Positions 17,033-24,730 of a DNA stretch of 64,000 bases are shown in pieces. A program made the position numbers and the translations under genes. The number at the start of each line of letters is the position of its first letter. Position 1 is the stretch's first letter. The stretch comes from an uncultured Lachnospiraceae bacterium. Lineage in GTDB: Bacteria > Bacillota > Clostridia > Lachnospirales > Lachnospiraceae. The stretch lies in contig CAJTWM010000008.1 of assembly GCA_910579805.1 (NCBI GenBank), forward strand, positions 1 to 64,000, in the 5' to 3' direction. Below the pieces are notes generated by a model. That model searched no databases. It was not told where the DNA came from and saw nothing but the letters and a program-made list of their open reading frames with translations.

Positions 17033-19519
17033 TTAGGACCGGACCTGCCAGTCGATCACTGCCTTAAACAGATCTCCGTCCGTTTCTATCCGGAATTTAC
17101 CGCCTTGCAGCTCTACAAAGTTTTTCGCTATCGCAAGCCCCAATCCGCTGCCTTCCGTATTTCTGGATGCGTCTCCGCGCACGAACCTCTCTGTCAGTTC
17201 CTGCGGGGTCACGTTGATCTCCCTTGCAGAAATATTCTTCAGTTCAATGTGTACGCCCGTTCCATTCTCCGCATATCCCACTGCATCATCCGTCCCTGAA
17301 AGGCCCTGAAGCATTTCATTCTCCTGCTGCCGGTATCCGGATGGGATCTTTTCCGCCGTCACAAAAACTCTCGTTCCCGTCAACGCATACTTTATGATAT
17401 TGGTATACAGGTTTTCAAAAATTCTGTAAGTCTTTTGCGGATCCAAAGACAGGATGATCTTTTCCTCCGGCAAACGGAAACGTACTTCAAGCCCCGCCTC
17501 CTTCATCTTTTCTTCATGCTCCAAATATACCTGACGTACCAGATTGCAGATATCTACCGGAACCGGCTCCAGCTTCACCGCGCCGCTGGTCGCCTTACTC
17601 ACCTCAAACAGATCTTCGATCAGTACTTTGAGCCTGAGCGATTTTCTCTCCAAGGTATCCAGATATTCTTTTCTCTGTTCTTCAGTCAGATTTTCCTGTT
17701 TTAATAAATCGATATAAGTAATGATGGCCGTCAACGGCGTTTTCAGGTCATGGGATACATTGGTGATCAGCTCCGTTTTCATCTTCTGGCTTTTTACCTC
17801 CTGATCTACCGCATTTTTAAATCCTCCCTGAATCTTATAAAGCTCCTCCTTATAAGATTCAAAGATCCCGAAATCCTCTTTAAATTCATTGTTCAGGTTT
17901 CCCTGTGCAATAGAATTGGTGGCCTTTAGCAGCTTGCCGTACTGTAACCGTATTTTAAAAATATAATTCTTTAAAAGTCCGTACAGGATCAAAGAATATA
18001 CGGCCAGCATGAAAATTCCGAATCCCCAGAACAGACAGACTACCGTGAGCAAAAGGAAATTGAAAAATATAATCTTCCACAGCGTTTTGTTATTGTCTTT
18101 TCCCAGATCCACGCTAAGCACTTCTTTTTTCAGTTTCTGGTAAAGGCCCTTAAAAAATCCGCATATCTCCTTCCAATACCGATAGATCAGGCTTCTTGTC
18201 TTCACATATTCCCCGAAACCTTTTATCATATCCGACAATTCCAGAAAGCACCAGTATCCTACGCCAAATAATGCCGCAAACAATAAGAAACAAACGCTCT
18301 TTTCTATCAGTTCATACCCCATACTGTTCTGCATGTTCGCAGGAAAATTTGCATTCAGCCAGTCCAGCATCCGGTCATTTCCCGCCATCCTGACAATATC
18401 CGAGGTAATCTCCACGCCGAAGCCGTATAAGACGACGGCCAAAAATATCATCGCTTCAAAGGGCACCGTCCTCTTCGCTTTTCCTTCCAGCCTTTCCGGT
18501 TTCCAAAGGGCAAGCAGGACAACAATTCCCAATATTCCCGTCAGAAGCAGGAAGTAAACGCTGTCCGCTCCGGATGTATAATAAATATATTCTTTGGAAG
18601 GCAGCCCGAAATTATCCAGAAGAAAACCCGAATTCCCTTCGGCAAAAACTTCGATCTGTTCCTGAGTCATGGCGTATATAAACGTCGTATTTACCGGCTT
18701 TTTCTGTCTGAGGGTAAGGATCTGTTTCCATTCTTCCTCATCATAATCGTATAGGAGATAAGTCTCCGTCTCTTCCCTGTCCGGCAGGATCTTTCCCACC
18801 TTACTGCCGGCGGCGATCTGCGTATTTTTTAACAGCCGGTCCGCATCTTTGCTCTTTACGCGCAGATTGTTCAGATTGCCCGCTTCGTCATACTCCATGA
18901 TCACATAATAAACATAATCCTTTTCGCCGTCCTGACCGTCCTGCGCCAGCTTTTCAATATCGAGAGCCGTATTTTTAAGAACCGTTCCCGTTGTTTTTTC
19001 TAAAACACAGTAATCCATCCTCGACTGAATCTCATCCACATATATTGCTCTGATGCCGGCCGCAGCGTTTTCAAGCTGATCCACATAAAGTTCCAGAATA
19101 CTGTTGAGCTGCTGATAGTCCACCGTTTCTCCGCCCATATATTCCGGTGTCCGCGTAAACATATCGTTTCCCGATACGGTTTCCGTTTCTGGACCGGAAC
19201 CGGAAAACATCGCGGATCCCGGTCCGGTTCCCGCTGCCGCCACATTTTCCAGTTTCTCATCCATATACAATTCCTGATAGCCGTATTTCTTGTCACCGCT
19301 TCTGTCCATCGCGTCTTTATAGAGTACAAAATTGCTCTGAAGCAGAGCTGAGGCAAAAAACTCGCCCTCAAATCCTTCTCCCCACATTTCTTCATAATAG
19401 GTCGACGCCCTCATATCAAAATACGGGAAAAGCCAGACCATAATAAACGCCGCGCAAAAAACGATCAATATTCCGGTACGCCTCGCTTTATTACTGTTTT
19501 TCGATTTTATATCCAACAC
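17033..19519 (-). CDS. Sensor histidine kinase with large extracellular domain
   Basis: The 828-residue membrane kinase is paired with the response regulator just upstream. Segments in order: an N-terminal membrane helix (about 17-33), a roughly 280-residue extracellular domain, several membrane helices between about 320 and 520, a HAMP-like linker, HisKA with NVSHDLKTPLTA (phospho-His near 590), and an ATPase domain with the N box ENLYTNIIKYA and the G box GSGLGLAIAK. The start is a GTG overlapping the regulator's end by 29 bases; with a weak ribosome site it is uncertain. The signal sensed is unknown. Confidence 0.9.
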   Translation of the reverse strand: MLDIKSKNSNKARRTGILIVFCAAFIMVWLFPYFDMRASTYYEEMWGEGFEGEFFASALLQSNFVLYKDAMDRSGDKKYGYQELYMDEKLENVAAAGTGPGSAMFSGSGPETETVSGNDMFTRTPEYMGGETVDYQQLNSILELYVDQLENAAAGIRAIYVDEIQSRMDYCVLEKTTGTVLKNTALDIEKLAQDGQDGEKDYVYYVIMEYDEAGNLNNLRVKSKDADRLLKNTQIAAGSKVGKILPDREETETYLLYDYDEEEWKQILTLRQKKPVNTTFIYAMTQEQIEVFAEGNSGFLLDNFGLPSKEYIYYTSGADSVYFLLLTGILGIVVLLALWKPERLEGKAKRTVPFEAMIFLAVVLYGFGVEITSDIVRMAGNDRMLDWLNANFPANMQNSMGYELIEKSVCFLLFAALFGVGYWCFLELSDMIKGFGEYVKTRSLIYRYWKEICGFFKGLYQKLKKEVLSVDLGKDNNKTLWKIIFFNFLLLTVVCLFWGFGIFMLAVYSLILYGLLKNYIFKIRLQYGKLLKATNSIAQGNLNNEFKEDFGIFESYKEELYKIQGGFKNAVDQEVKSQKMKTELITNVSHDLKTPLTAIITYIDLLKQENLTEEQRKEYLDTLERKSLRLKVLIEDLFEVSKATSGAVKLEPVPVDICNLVRQVYLEHEEKMKEAGLEVRFRLPEEKIILSLDPQKTYRIFENLYTNIIKYALTGTRVFVTAEKIPSGYRQQENEMLQGLSGTDDAVGYAENGTGVHIELKNISAREINVTPQELTERFVRGDASRNTEGSGLGLAIAKNFVELQGGKFRIETDGDLFKAVIDWQVRS

Positions 19520-20198
19520 CCCACACCACCTTCAAATATTTTGGTTCTTTCGGATTGATTTCTATCTTTTCCCTGATTTTCCTTACATGTACCATAATCG
19601 TATCCGTATTGATCGCCTGCTCATTCCAGACACGTTCATAAATTTCTTCCGCGCTGAATACCCTGCCCGGATTCTTCATTAAAAGCTGCAGTATTTTAAA
19701 TTCTAACGGCGTCGTCTTCACAGGGTTTCCGTCTACCGTGACCTCTACCGTCTCTTCGTTTAACTCCAGTCCCCCGATCACATAGATCTTATCGTTATTC
19801 TGCTTCTCCCCCATGGCGTCCAGATACTTCCTATAACGGCGCAGATGGGAATTTACCCTTGCCAGAAGCTCCATTGTAGTAAAAGGCTTCGTCACATAAT
19901 CGTCAGCCCCCATGTTCAGTCCCATGATCTTATCCACTTCTTCGGATTTTGCGGAAAGCATGATGACCGGAAAGTCATATCCCTTTTCCCTCACTTTCAT
20001 CATCATCGTGATCCCGTCCATACGGGGCATCATAATATCTACTATAGCAAGGTGGAACTCCTCCTTCTCGATTTTTTCCAGCCCTTCCATACCGTCCCCT
20101 GCCTGCGACACGAGATACCCTTGATTTTTTAAATAAATCTCGATTCCTTCCCGAATCTCCTTATCATCCTCTACGATCAAAATGTGAAACGTTTCCAT
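19491..20198 (-). CDS. OmpR/PhoB-family response regulator
   Basis: The 235-residue regulator has a receiver domain with the acidic pocket VEDD, phospho-acceptor Asp in AIVDIMMPRMDG and the conserved Lys in YVTKPF. A winged-helix DNA-binding domain follows (LLMKNPGRVFSAEEIYERVW, NTDTIMVHVRKIREKI). The start at METFHILIVEDD was chosen by alignment; AAAGGAG lies a rather long 13 bases upstream. An extended -10 TGTTATACT lies near 20256. It is translationally overlapped with the kinase. Target genes are unknown; the glycosyltransferase and DedA genes lie upstream on the same strand. Confidence 0.93.
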   Translation of the reverse strand: METFHILIVEDDKEIREGIEIYLKNQGYLVSQAGDGMEGLEKIEKEEFHLAIVDIMMPRMDGITMMMKVREKGYDFPVIMLSAKSEEVDKIMGLNMGADDYVTKPFTTMELLARVNSHLRRYRKYLDAMGEKQNNDKIYVIGGLELNEETVEVTVDGNPVKTTPLEFKILQLLMKNPGRVFSAEEIYERVWNEQAINTDTIMVHVRKIREKIEINPKEPKYLKVVWGVGYKIEKQ

Positions 20199-20316
20199 GC
20201 CAATGTCTAAACTCCTTTCCAAGCCTTTCTTTTTCAGGCGCTCTTCTTTTCAGTATAACACAGTTTTCCCTTTCCTACGGTTTTCCCTACAAAATAGTAT
20301 CCCTTTCCTGCCCGTC

Positions 20317-21513
20317 TCACATTTTGATCCCTGCGATCCTCCATCTTCCGTTTCTGCCCATCTCCCTGTCATTCCCCTGCCTGTGGTTTTGGATTGCAGT
20401 ATTATAATAAACGGCTGCCATTTTGGCGATTTCGCCTGCTTCGTATTTTCTTGCCGTCTCTATTGCCCCCTGCTCCATATAGATCCGGTTCTGTTCCAGC
20501 ATAGAATCCAGTTTATTGGCATATTCCATTTCTGACAGATATGTCATGTATCCGTTTTTACCGTTGACAACCACGTCGCATACGCCTGACGCCTTTACCG
20601 CAAGCACCGGAGTTCCTGCTGCCATCGCCTCAAGCAGAACGATTCCCTGAGTTTCCGATTGTGAAGCAAACAAAAACAGATCCGCCGCCTTGCAATAATT
20701 TTTCACCTGATCATTAGATACCTTCCCGGCAAAAAAGATCTCTTCCCGTATATCCAGCTCTTCCGCCAATTTTAAAAGCTGCGGCTTATAAGGGCCGTCT
20801 CCTACTATGACCAGCCTGAAGTCCGATCCCTGCTCCTGTTTTCTTATAGAGAGAGCACGGAATAAAAAATCAAAGTTTTTTTCCTTTGCCAGTCTGGCTA
20901 CCGTACAGAACAGGAATTTTTTTCCGGAAATCAGTTTTTCTCTCAGTTTGCCGGCCTCTTCCTCATCCGGTTCAAAGCTTTCTTCCTTCAGGCCTGTAGG
21001 CAGGACGACGCAGGACGCAGACTTCCCAATGTCCTCCAAATATTCCTGCATCATAGGCGTGGGCGCAAAGACCATATCGCATTGACTCATATAGTTATTC
21101 ACATAACGGGGCATGATTCCTGCCAAAAAAGGCGCTTTGATATAATGCAGATATTGCTCGTATCTTGTATGATATGTAAAGCACAACGGCACATTATATT
21201 TTTGGGAGAGATGCAGCGCCGTTTTTCCTATCAGCATAGGATGGTGTACATGGATCAGGTCAAAATTCCCTTCTTTAAATTCCTTTTCGATCTTTCTGTC
21301 CATACTGTCAGGTACGGATACTCCGTTGATAATGCCTTTGATCAGAGATCTGTACCTGACTATGTTTTGTTCTTCCGCCTGCTCTTTGTATTCGGGCGCA
21401 AACACCACCACTTCATGTCCTGCCTCCCGAAGCCCCTCGCTCAACCGTTCAATGGAAATCGGAACTCCTGCGATAAACGGTTTATAATTATTTGTCATCA
21501 TTGCTATTTTCAT
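20317..21513 (-). CDS. Glycosyltransferase family 4, probable diacylglycerol glucosyltransferase type
   Basis: The 398-residue cytoplasmic or membrane-associated enzyme has the GT-B fold of family GT4. The acceptor domain has NNYKPFIAGVPISIERL and HVHHPMLIGKTAL. The nucleotide-sugar domain has FCTVARLAKEKNFDFL, VGDGPYKPQL and the EX7E region SETQGIVLLEAMAAGTPV. These features are shared with Firmicute glycolipid synthases that add glucose to diacylglycerol. Membrane lipid glycosylation is the best guess, but sugar and acceptor cannot be proved. It follows the DedA gene by 32 bases. Confidence 0.85.
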   Translation of the reverse strand: MKIAMMTNNYKPFIAGVPISIERLSEGLREAGHEVVVFAPEYKEQAEEQNIVRYRSLIKGIINGVSVPDSMDRKIEKEFKEGNFDLIHVHHPMLIGKTALHLSQKYNVPLCFTYHTRYEQYLHYIKAPFLAGIMPRYVNNYMSQCDMVFAPTPMMQEYLEDIGKSASCVVLPTGLKEESFEPDEEEAGKLREKLISGKKFLFCTVARLAKEKNFDFLFRALSIRKQEQGSDFRLVIVGDGPYKPQLLKLAEELDIREEIFFAGKVSNDQVKNYCKAADLFLFASQSETQGIVLLEAMAAGTPVLAVKASGVCDVVVNGKNGYMTYLSEMEYANKLDSMLEQNRIYMEQGAIETARKYEAGEIAKMAAVYYNTAIQNHRQGNDREMGRNGRWRIAGIKM

Positions 21514-21545
21514 ATCGTTTCCCCTCTTCCCGCTTAGTCAGTGTC

Positions 21546-22058
21546 CTAAATATGCAGGTAATTAAATACTGCGTCTCCCAAAAAATATCCCGCCCCTACA
21601 AATACCAGATTCCACACAAATACGCCAAGCGCCGAACTGACGGTATATTTCATAAAATTTATCTTTAAGACCCCGGCCGGTATGGAGATCAGTGTCCTTA
21701 CCATCGGGATCAGCTTGCTCAGAAAAATGCCAAAGCATCCCTTTTGCCGGATCATATCAAAGTTTTTCTCGATCGCCTCTCTCTGTTTAGGGAACTTTTT
21801 CAAGTATTTTTCCAAAAGCAGGTTACCGCCTGTCCGTCCGAGAAAATACAAGATCCAGCTTCCAAGCACGCCCGCCGCCAGCGTGATCAACATGACCCAG
21901 AAAAAGTTGATATTTCCTTTGGCGGCCCATATGCCCGAAAGCGGCATAATGATCCCGGCCGGAAATCCCGGCAGATTCATATATTCCAGTAATACGATCA
22001 CAAAAATAGCAATCGCTCCATATTGGGTAAAATAGAATGTTATTGTGTCTAAATTCAT
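21546..22058 (-). CDS. DedA-family membrane protein
   Basis: The 170-residue protein has four to five hydrophobic segments and the DedA/SNARE-associated motif GSWILYFLGRTGG. The FLSKLIPMVRTLISIPAG re-entrant region with its conserved Arg is also present. Some members of the family recycle undecaprenyl phosphate across the membrane (UptA) and others act on other lipids. The DUF368 protein at 55342 belongs to the second known undecaprenyl-phosphate carrier family, so this genome may have both. It is first in an apparent operon with the glycosyltransferase. Confidence 0.88.
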   Translation of the reverse strand: MNLDTITFYFTQYGAIAIFVIVLLEYMNLPGFPAGIIMPLSGIWAAKGNINFFWVMLITLAAGVLGSWILYFLGRTGGNLLLEKYLKKFPKQREAIEKNFDMIRQKGCFGIFLSKLIPMVRTLISIPAGVLKINFMKYTVSSALGVFVWNLVFVGAGYFLGDAVFNYLHI

Positions 22059-22109
22059 GACATCACACCTCGCTTTTTTGTCTTATGCATATTTTTATTC
22101 TTATGCTTT

Positions 22110-22157
22110 GTATATCCTATGCCTGTCGTAACTTCTTACGTTGAGTATAGGATATAC
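22110..22157. promoter_or_regulatory. 48-base interrupted palindrome upstream of the DedA gene
   Basis: GTATATCCTAT (22110-22120) and ATAGGATATAC (22147-22157) are perfect 11-base arms. Inside them CGTAA-CTTC-TTACG forms a second pair. No T-run follows on either strand, so it does not look like a terminator. A protein-binding operator or leader stem is possible. Confidence 0.45.
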
Positions 22158-22213
22158 AATAAAACAAAAAATGAAGCATGATAAAAACGAAAAAATTTCT
22201 TAAGAAAAGTGAA

Positions 22214-22244
22214 AAAAGATCGGAGCGTGTTTCCATCACGCTCC
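22214..22244 (-). terminator. Terminator after the LXG-like gene
   Basis: On the minus strand GGAGCGTG pairs with CACGCTCC and GATCTTTTTTC follows. It ends the gene at 22258. The stem shares the GGAGCGTGTTT core of the dispersed repeat family. Confidence 0.8.
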
Positions 22245-22257
22245 CGCATTTATAAAA

Positions 22258-22815
22258 TCATATTTGTATCAGCCGATTCCGATAAGACTTCATCGCCTTC
22301 TGCAGCGCTCCGCCGTTTGCCCCTAAATACGCTTTTCTTTCTTGTGCAAGCTGTTCCAGTTCCCATACTTCTCCATATTTCCATATATTCCCTTTTTGAT
22401 AACAGCCTACATGGAGTACGCTTTTCCCACGGCATTCCTCTACTAAGCGCTCCAGCTCGTCCATCATCTTCTCCATCATGCCAAAATCCTGTTTTACATG
22501 AAGTTCTTCGTATGGCTTGACCGACGCAGACAACGTTTCCTCCTCCTGCAGCCTCGGAAACTCTTCCACATACTGCACTAATCTGCTGCTCATTTCAGAA
22601 AAAAGACTGTAAAACTGATTTAACAGATATTTATGAACATCCTCGATATAATTGCCGATCGATTCCGCAGTTTCCCCTTCCGCTTTTGTTTCCATGCAGA
22701 CCATGTAACCGTCTAAGGCTTCGCGCACATAATTGAGCTGCATCGTCCATTCCACCATACCGCTCTGGATCATTCTTTCTGCCTGTTCCATCTCTTCCAT
22801 CATATGATTTTTCAT
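22258..22815 (-). CDS. Helical protein resembling an LXG (type VII secretion) N-terminal domain
   Basis: I read this 185-residue, almost fully helical protein as LXG-like. The stretch from GETAESIGNYIEDVH to YLLNQFYSLF and then MSSRLVQYVEEF has the shape of LXG toxin leaders (small residues, Y..xVH, LL, then a helix ending before an acidic turn). AEG stands where LxG is usual. LXG leaders normally precede a C-terminal toxin domain; none is present here, and the gene ends about where the leader would. AAGGAG precedes the ATG at 22815. Alternatively it could be an unrelated coiled-coil protein. The gene upstream looks like a Lap partner. Confidence 0.5.
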   Translation of the reverse strand: MKNHMMEEMEQAERMIQSGMVEWTMQLNYVREALDGYMVCMETKAEGETAESIGNYIEDVHKYLLNQFYSLFSEMSSRLVQYVEEFPRLQEEETLSASVKPYEELHVKQDFGMMEKMMDELERLVEECRGKSVLHVGCYQKGNIWKYGEVWELEQLAQERKAYLGANGGALQKAMKSYRNRLIQI

Positions 22816-22941
22816 CCCTACTCCTTATCCATCCGGCTTAACGAAGCGCCTATACGCTAAACCGGACTTAAATCAGTGCGGTTAAAAATACTTTTTCAAT
22901 TTTCCTCCGGTCATATATGCCGTTTTAGATCAAAATAGAAC

Positions 22942-23211
22942 TTACGAAATCATCCTGCCGTCAAATTCCAACAGGCTGACCGCCGCATGATAGATCCGGT
23001 CTTTGTCTTCTTCCAGAAAATCCGCATAGCCCTTTAAAAGCAGCGACATTCTTTCAAAATTCTGAAAATACTTCTTCAAAACTTCCGAATCGCTTTCCCA
23101 AGACCCAGCCGCTGTTTCCGGTAATAATCCGGCCGCAGCAATATGCAGATTCCTGTCTAACTCTGCAATATCGTTTAAATGCAACGCCATCCCTGTCATC
23201 ATTTCCGCCAC
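22942..23211 (-). CDS. Small helical WXG100/Lap-like protein
   Basis: The 89-residue protein is two predicted helices around a central AAGSWESD turn (Trp38), like WXG100 proteins. Near its end FLEED (65-69) fits the FxxxD pattern of Lap1 targeting factors, which pair with LXG toxins in type VII secretion. It starts at a GTG with GGAG eight bases ahead. It lies 126 bases upstream of the LXG-like gene on the same strand and is divergent from agrB. The assignment rests on size, shape and order; sequence identity to known Lap proteins was not tested. Confidence 0.5.
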   Translation of the reverse strand: MAEMMTGMALHLNDIAELDRNLHIAAAGLLPETAAGSWESDSEVLKKYFQNFERMSLLLKGYADFLEEDKDRIYHAAVSLLEFDGRMIS

Positions 23212-23343
23212 CCCGCTTTCTCCATTTCTTCATTATTATTAAAGTCTTGCCCTCAGGGCAATTTTTAATACGCCTATCATAAACTATTTTTACGGAAAGA
23301 TTAAATTTTGTAACCGAATCCTGCGATTTTTCGACTGAATAAA

Positions 23344-23434
23344 ACACGTTTCGACAAATATCCCTATTTTTCTCCCTGCTTTAACCGATAAAAACCAGCC
23401 GCAGCTTTATTCGGTCGCTGTTTTACACGTTTCG
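23344..23434. promoter_or_regulatory. Repeated ACACGTTTCG boxes upstream of agrB
   Basis: The 290-base gap between the Lap-like gene and agrB holds two identical 10-mers, ACACGTTTCG at 23344-23353 and 23425-23434, with TTTTTCGACTG nearby. They may be operators for the LytTR regulator at 25911 or for the double-HTH protein. A weak -10 TACAAT lies near 23468, just ahead of the agrB ribosome site. AgrA sites in other species are similar-sized direct repeats, but the consensus here is unknown. Confidence 0.4.
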
Positions 23435-23501
23435 GTTCTTTTTTAATCGTTCCGGCATCTTTCATAGTACAATAACTATAAATTGAAGGAGGACGGATAC
23501 T

Positions 23502-24044
23502 ATGTTGGAACTGATCAGAAGAAAGTATGATTTCAGCGATTACCAGATTGCACAGCTTCGTTTCTTTTTTCTCTCCGCTTTTTCGGAAATCAGCAAGCTG
23601 CTTATGATCAGTCTGTTCTTTTTAGACGATCTTCCTTTATTCTTTTGGACGATCGCGCTCTTTCAGGTTTTCCGCTCTTCCTGCGGCGGTCTCCACTGCA
23701 AAACTTATTGGTCGTGTTTTTTGGTATCTTTGGCGTATATGTTCACAGCTATCCGTATACTGCCACTGATCCCTGTTAGTACGCTGTTTCAGATGGTTAC
23801 TTTGCTACTGTGCATCATAATTACCCATAGGATCGGCCCGTTAATTTCCGTACTTCATCCTGTATTGTCCGAATCGGTCAATAGACGTTTGAAAAATAGA
23901 GTATTTGTCCTGATTTTTATTTATCTTGTTATCCTGTATATGATTCCTCAAAATCCTTATCTTATTGTAGGATATTGGGTTATTATATTAAATACGCTGC
24001 AACTGGTCGTTGCAAAACTACAAAAGAAGGAGGAATCTGAATGA
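23502..24044 (+). CDS. agrB: AgrB-type signal peptide protease/exporter
   Basis: AgrB is a membrane cysteine protease that trims and cyclises the AgrD precursor. The 180-residue protein has several membrane segments. The catalytic pair is visible as His65 and Cys72, seven residues apart in GGLHCKTYWSC, as in known AgrB proteins. The N-terminal ISKLLMISLFF helix and the end VVAKLQKKEESE fit the family. GGAGGACGG precedes the ATG. Its stop overlaps the agrD start as ATGA, so the two are translationally coupled. It is convergent with agrC rather than in one agrBDCA operon. Confidence 0.92.
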   Translation: MLELIRRKYDFSDYQIAQLRFFFLSAFSEISKLLMISLFFLDDLPLFFWTIALFQVFRSSCGGLHCKTYWSCFLVSLAYMFTAIRILPLIPVSTLFQMVTLLLCIIITHRIGPLISVLHPVLSESVNRRLKNRVFVLIFIYLVILYMIPQNPYLIVGYWVIILNTLQLVVAKLQKKEESE

Positions 24045-24181
24045 AAAAGTATTTGTCGCCAATAATTAAACACGCTCTAGTGAGTTGTATGGGAATCTCT
24101 TTTTGGTTTGAACTCACACATGCTTCTATTCTTTTTTTTGGTGAATATCAATATCCCCAAAAGGAAGATTATGAAGTCTAA
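24041..24181 (+). CDS. agrD: AgrD-type autoinducer precursor with Ser at the expected ring position
   Basis: This 46-residue peptide overlaps agrB by four bases. It starts MKKYLSPIIKHALVSC, an amphipathic leader, and ends FFGEYQYPQKEDYEV, which resembles the YQPxEP-type acidic tail of clostridial AgrD. By that alignment the Cys that normally forms the thiolactone is replaced by Ser29 in HASILFF, which would give a five-residue ester (lactone) ring. The only Cys is at residue 16, too far from the tail. Ring position is inferred; an alternative is that the product is linear or that the gene has decayed. Confidence 0.75.
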   Translation: MKKYLSPIIKHALVSCMGISFWFELTHASILFFGEYQYPQKEDYEV

Positions 24182-24206
24182 TATTTATTCTGCTCCATAG
24201 TTCCAA

Positions 24207-24240
24207 GAGGGAGAACGTATTCTTAGTTTCTCCCTCCTGA
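24207..24240 (+). terminator. Probable terminator after agrBD
   Basis: GAGGGAGAA (24207-24215) pairs with TTCTCCCTC (24228-24236), followed by the T-rich CTGATTCCTTTCTT. Confidence 0.6.
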
Positions 24241-24268
24241 TTCCTTTCTTCATTTCAGCCTTTCCAGA

Positions 24269-24340
24269 TTATTCTTTATCGAAATTATTTTCCTGCAAAA
24301 GATTGTATGTATTGCAAATCCAGTTGATAAATCCATTCAT
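24269..24340 (-). CDS. Possible 23-residue peptide gene in the agr locus
   Basis: On the minus strand AGGGGG and an ATG at 24340 open a short frame encoding MNGFINWICNTYNLL and then QENNFDKE before TAA. It has an aromatic, hydrophobic N-terminus, one Cys and an acidic tail. It sits downstream of agrC on the same strand and convergent with agrBD. It could be a signal-like peptide, a leader or chance. The RBS spacing (three bases) is short. Confidence 0.3.
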   Translation of the reverse strand: MNGFINWICNTYNLLQENNFDKE

Positions 24341-24391
24341 TTACCCCCTAAAAAGCGAACAGAACATTTGAGCAAAATGGAGGAATATATC

Positions 24392-24616
24392 ATGCCGCAA
24401 GTAAGACAGGATTTAATAAAATAATACGTTTCCGCTATAAGAAATATTTACGGAACACATACAAAGCAGATTATATTATATGGTTCTGATGCCCAGAGAG
24501 ACTTCCATAAAGATTCTGATATAGAAATTTTTCTCACCTTATCCGGTCAGACTTATTTAGACATACAGAAAAAGAGAACCAGTTTACCGCCTCTATCAAT
24601 ACATTCCCGCAAATAA
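24392..24616 (+). pseudogene. Broken minimal nucleotidyltransferase (MNT) fragment
   Basis: The frame opens with GGAGG and MPQVRQDLIK, then hits TAA at 24422-24424. It continues in frame as a recognisable nucleotidyltransferase core: IILYGSDAQRDFHKDSDIEIF. In intact MNT proteins the core reads GSxARG...SDIDI, so the GS motif and metal-binding acids are partly kept and partly changed (ARG to AQR, second Asp to Glu). The frame ends at 24614-24616, at the end of the first 110-bp repeat copy. No HEPN partner is seen. It looks like the remnant of an antitoxin-like gene. Confidence 0.7.
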
Positions 24617-24730
24617 TCTCAGATTCTGATATAGAAATTTTTCTCACCTTATCCGGTCAGACTTATTTAGACATACAGAAAAAGAGAACCAGTTTACCGC
24701 CTCTATCAATACATTCCCGCAAATAATCTC
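24511..24730. repeat. Exact 110-bp tandem duplication
   Basis: Bases 24511-24620 and 24621-24730 are identical over the whole 110-base unit, each beginning AGATTCTGATATAG and ending AATAATCTC. The first copy carries the end of the nucleotidyltransferase fragment on the plus strand. The second copy carries the 3' end of agrC on the minus strand. The lack of any difference suggests a recent event, or an assembly artefact. Confidence 0.97.

Noticed and set aside
22110..22157. Palindrome as a terminator or an invertible switch
   Set aside because: No U-tract on either strand, and the space between the arms (26 bases) is too short for an invertible promoter.
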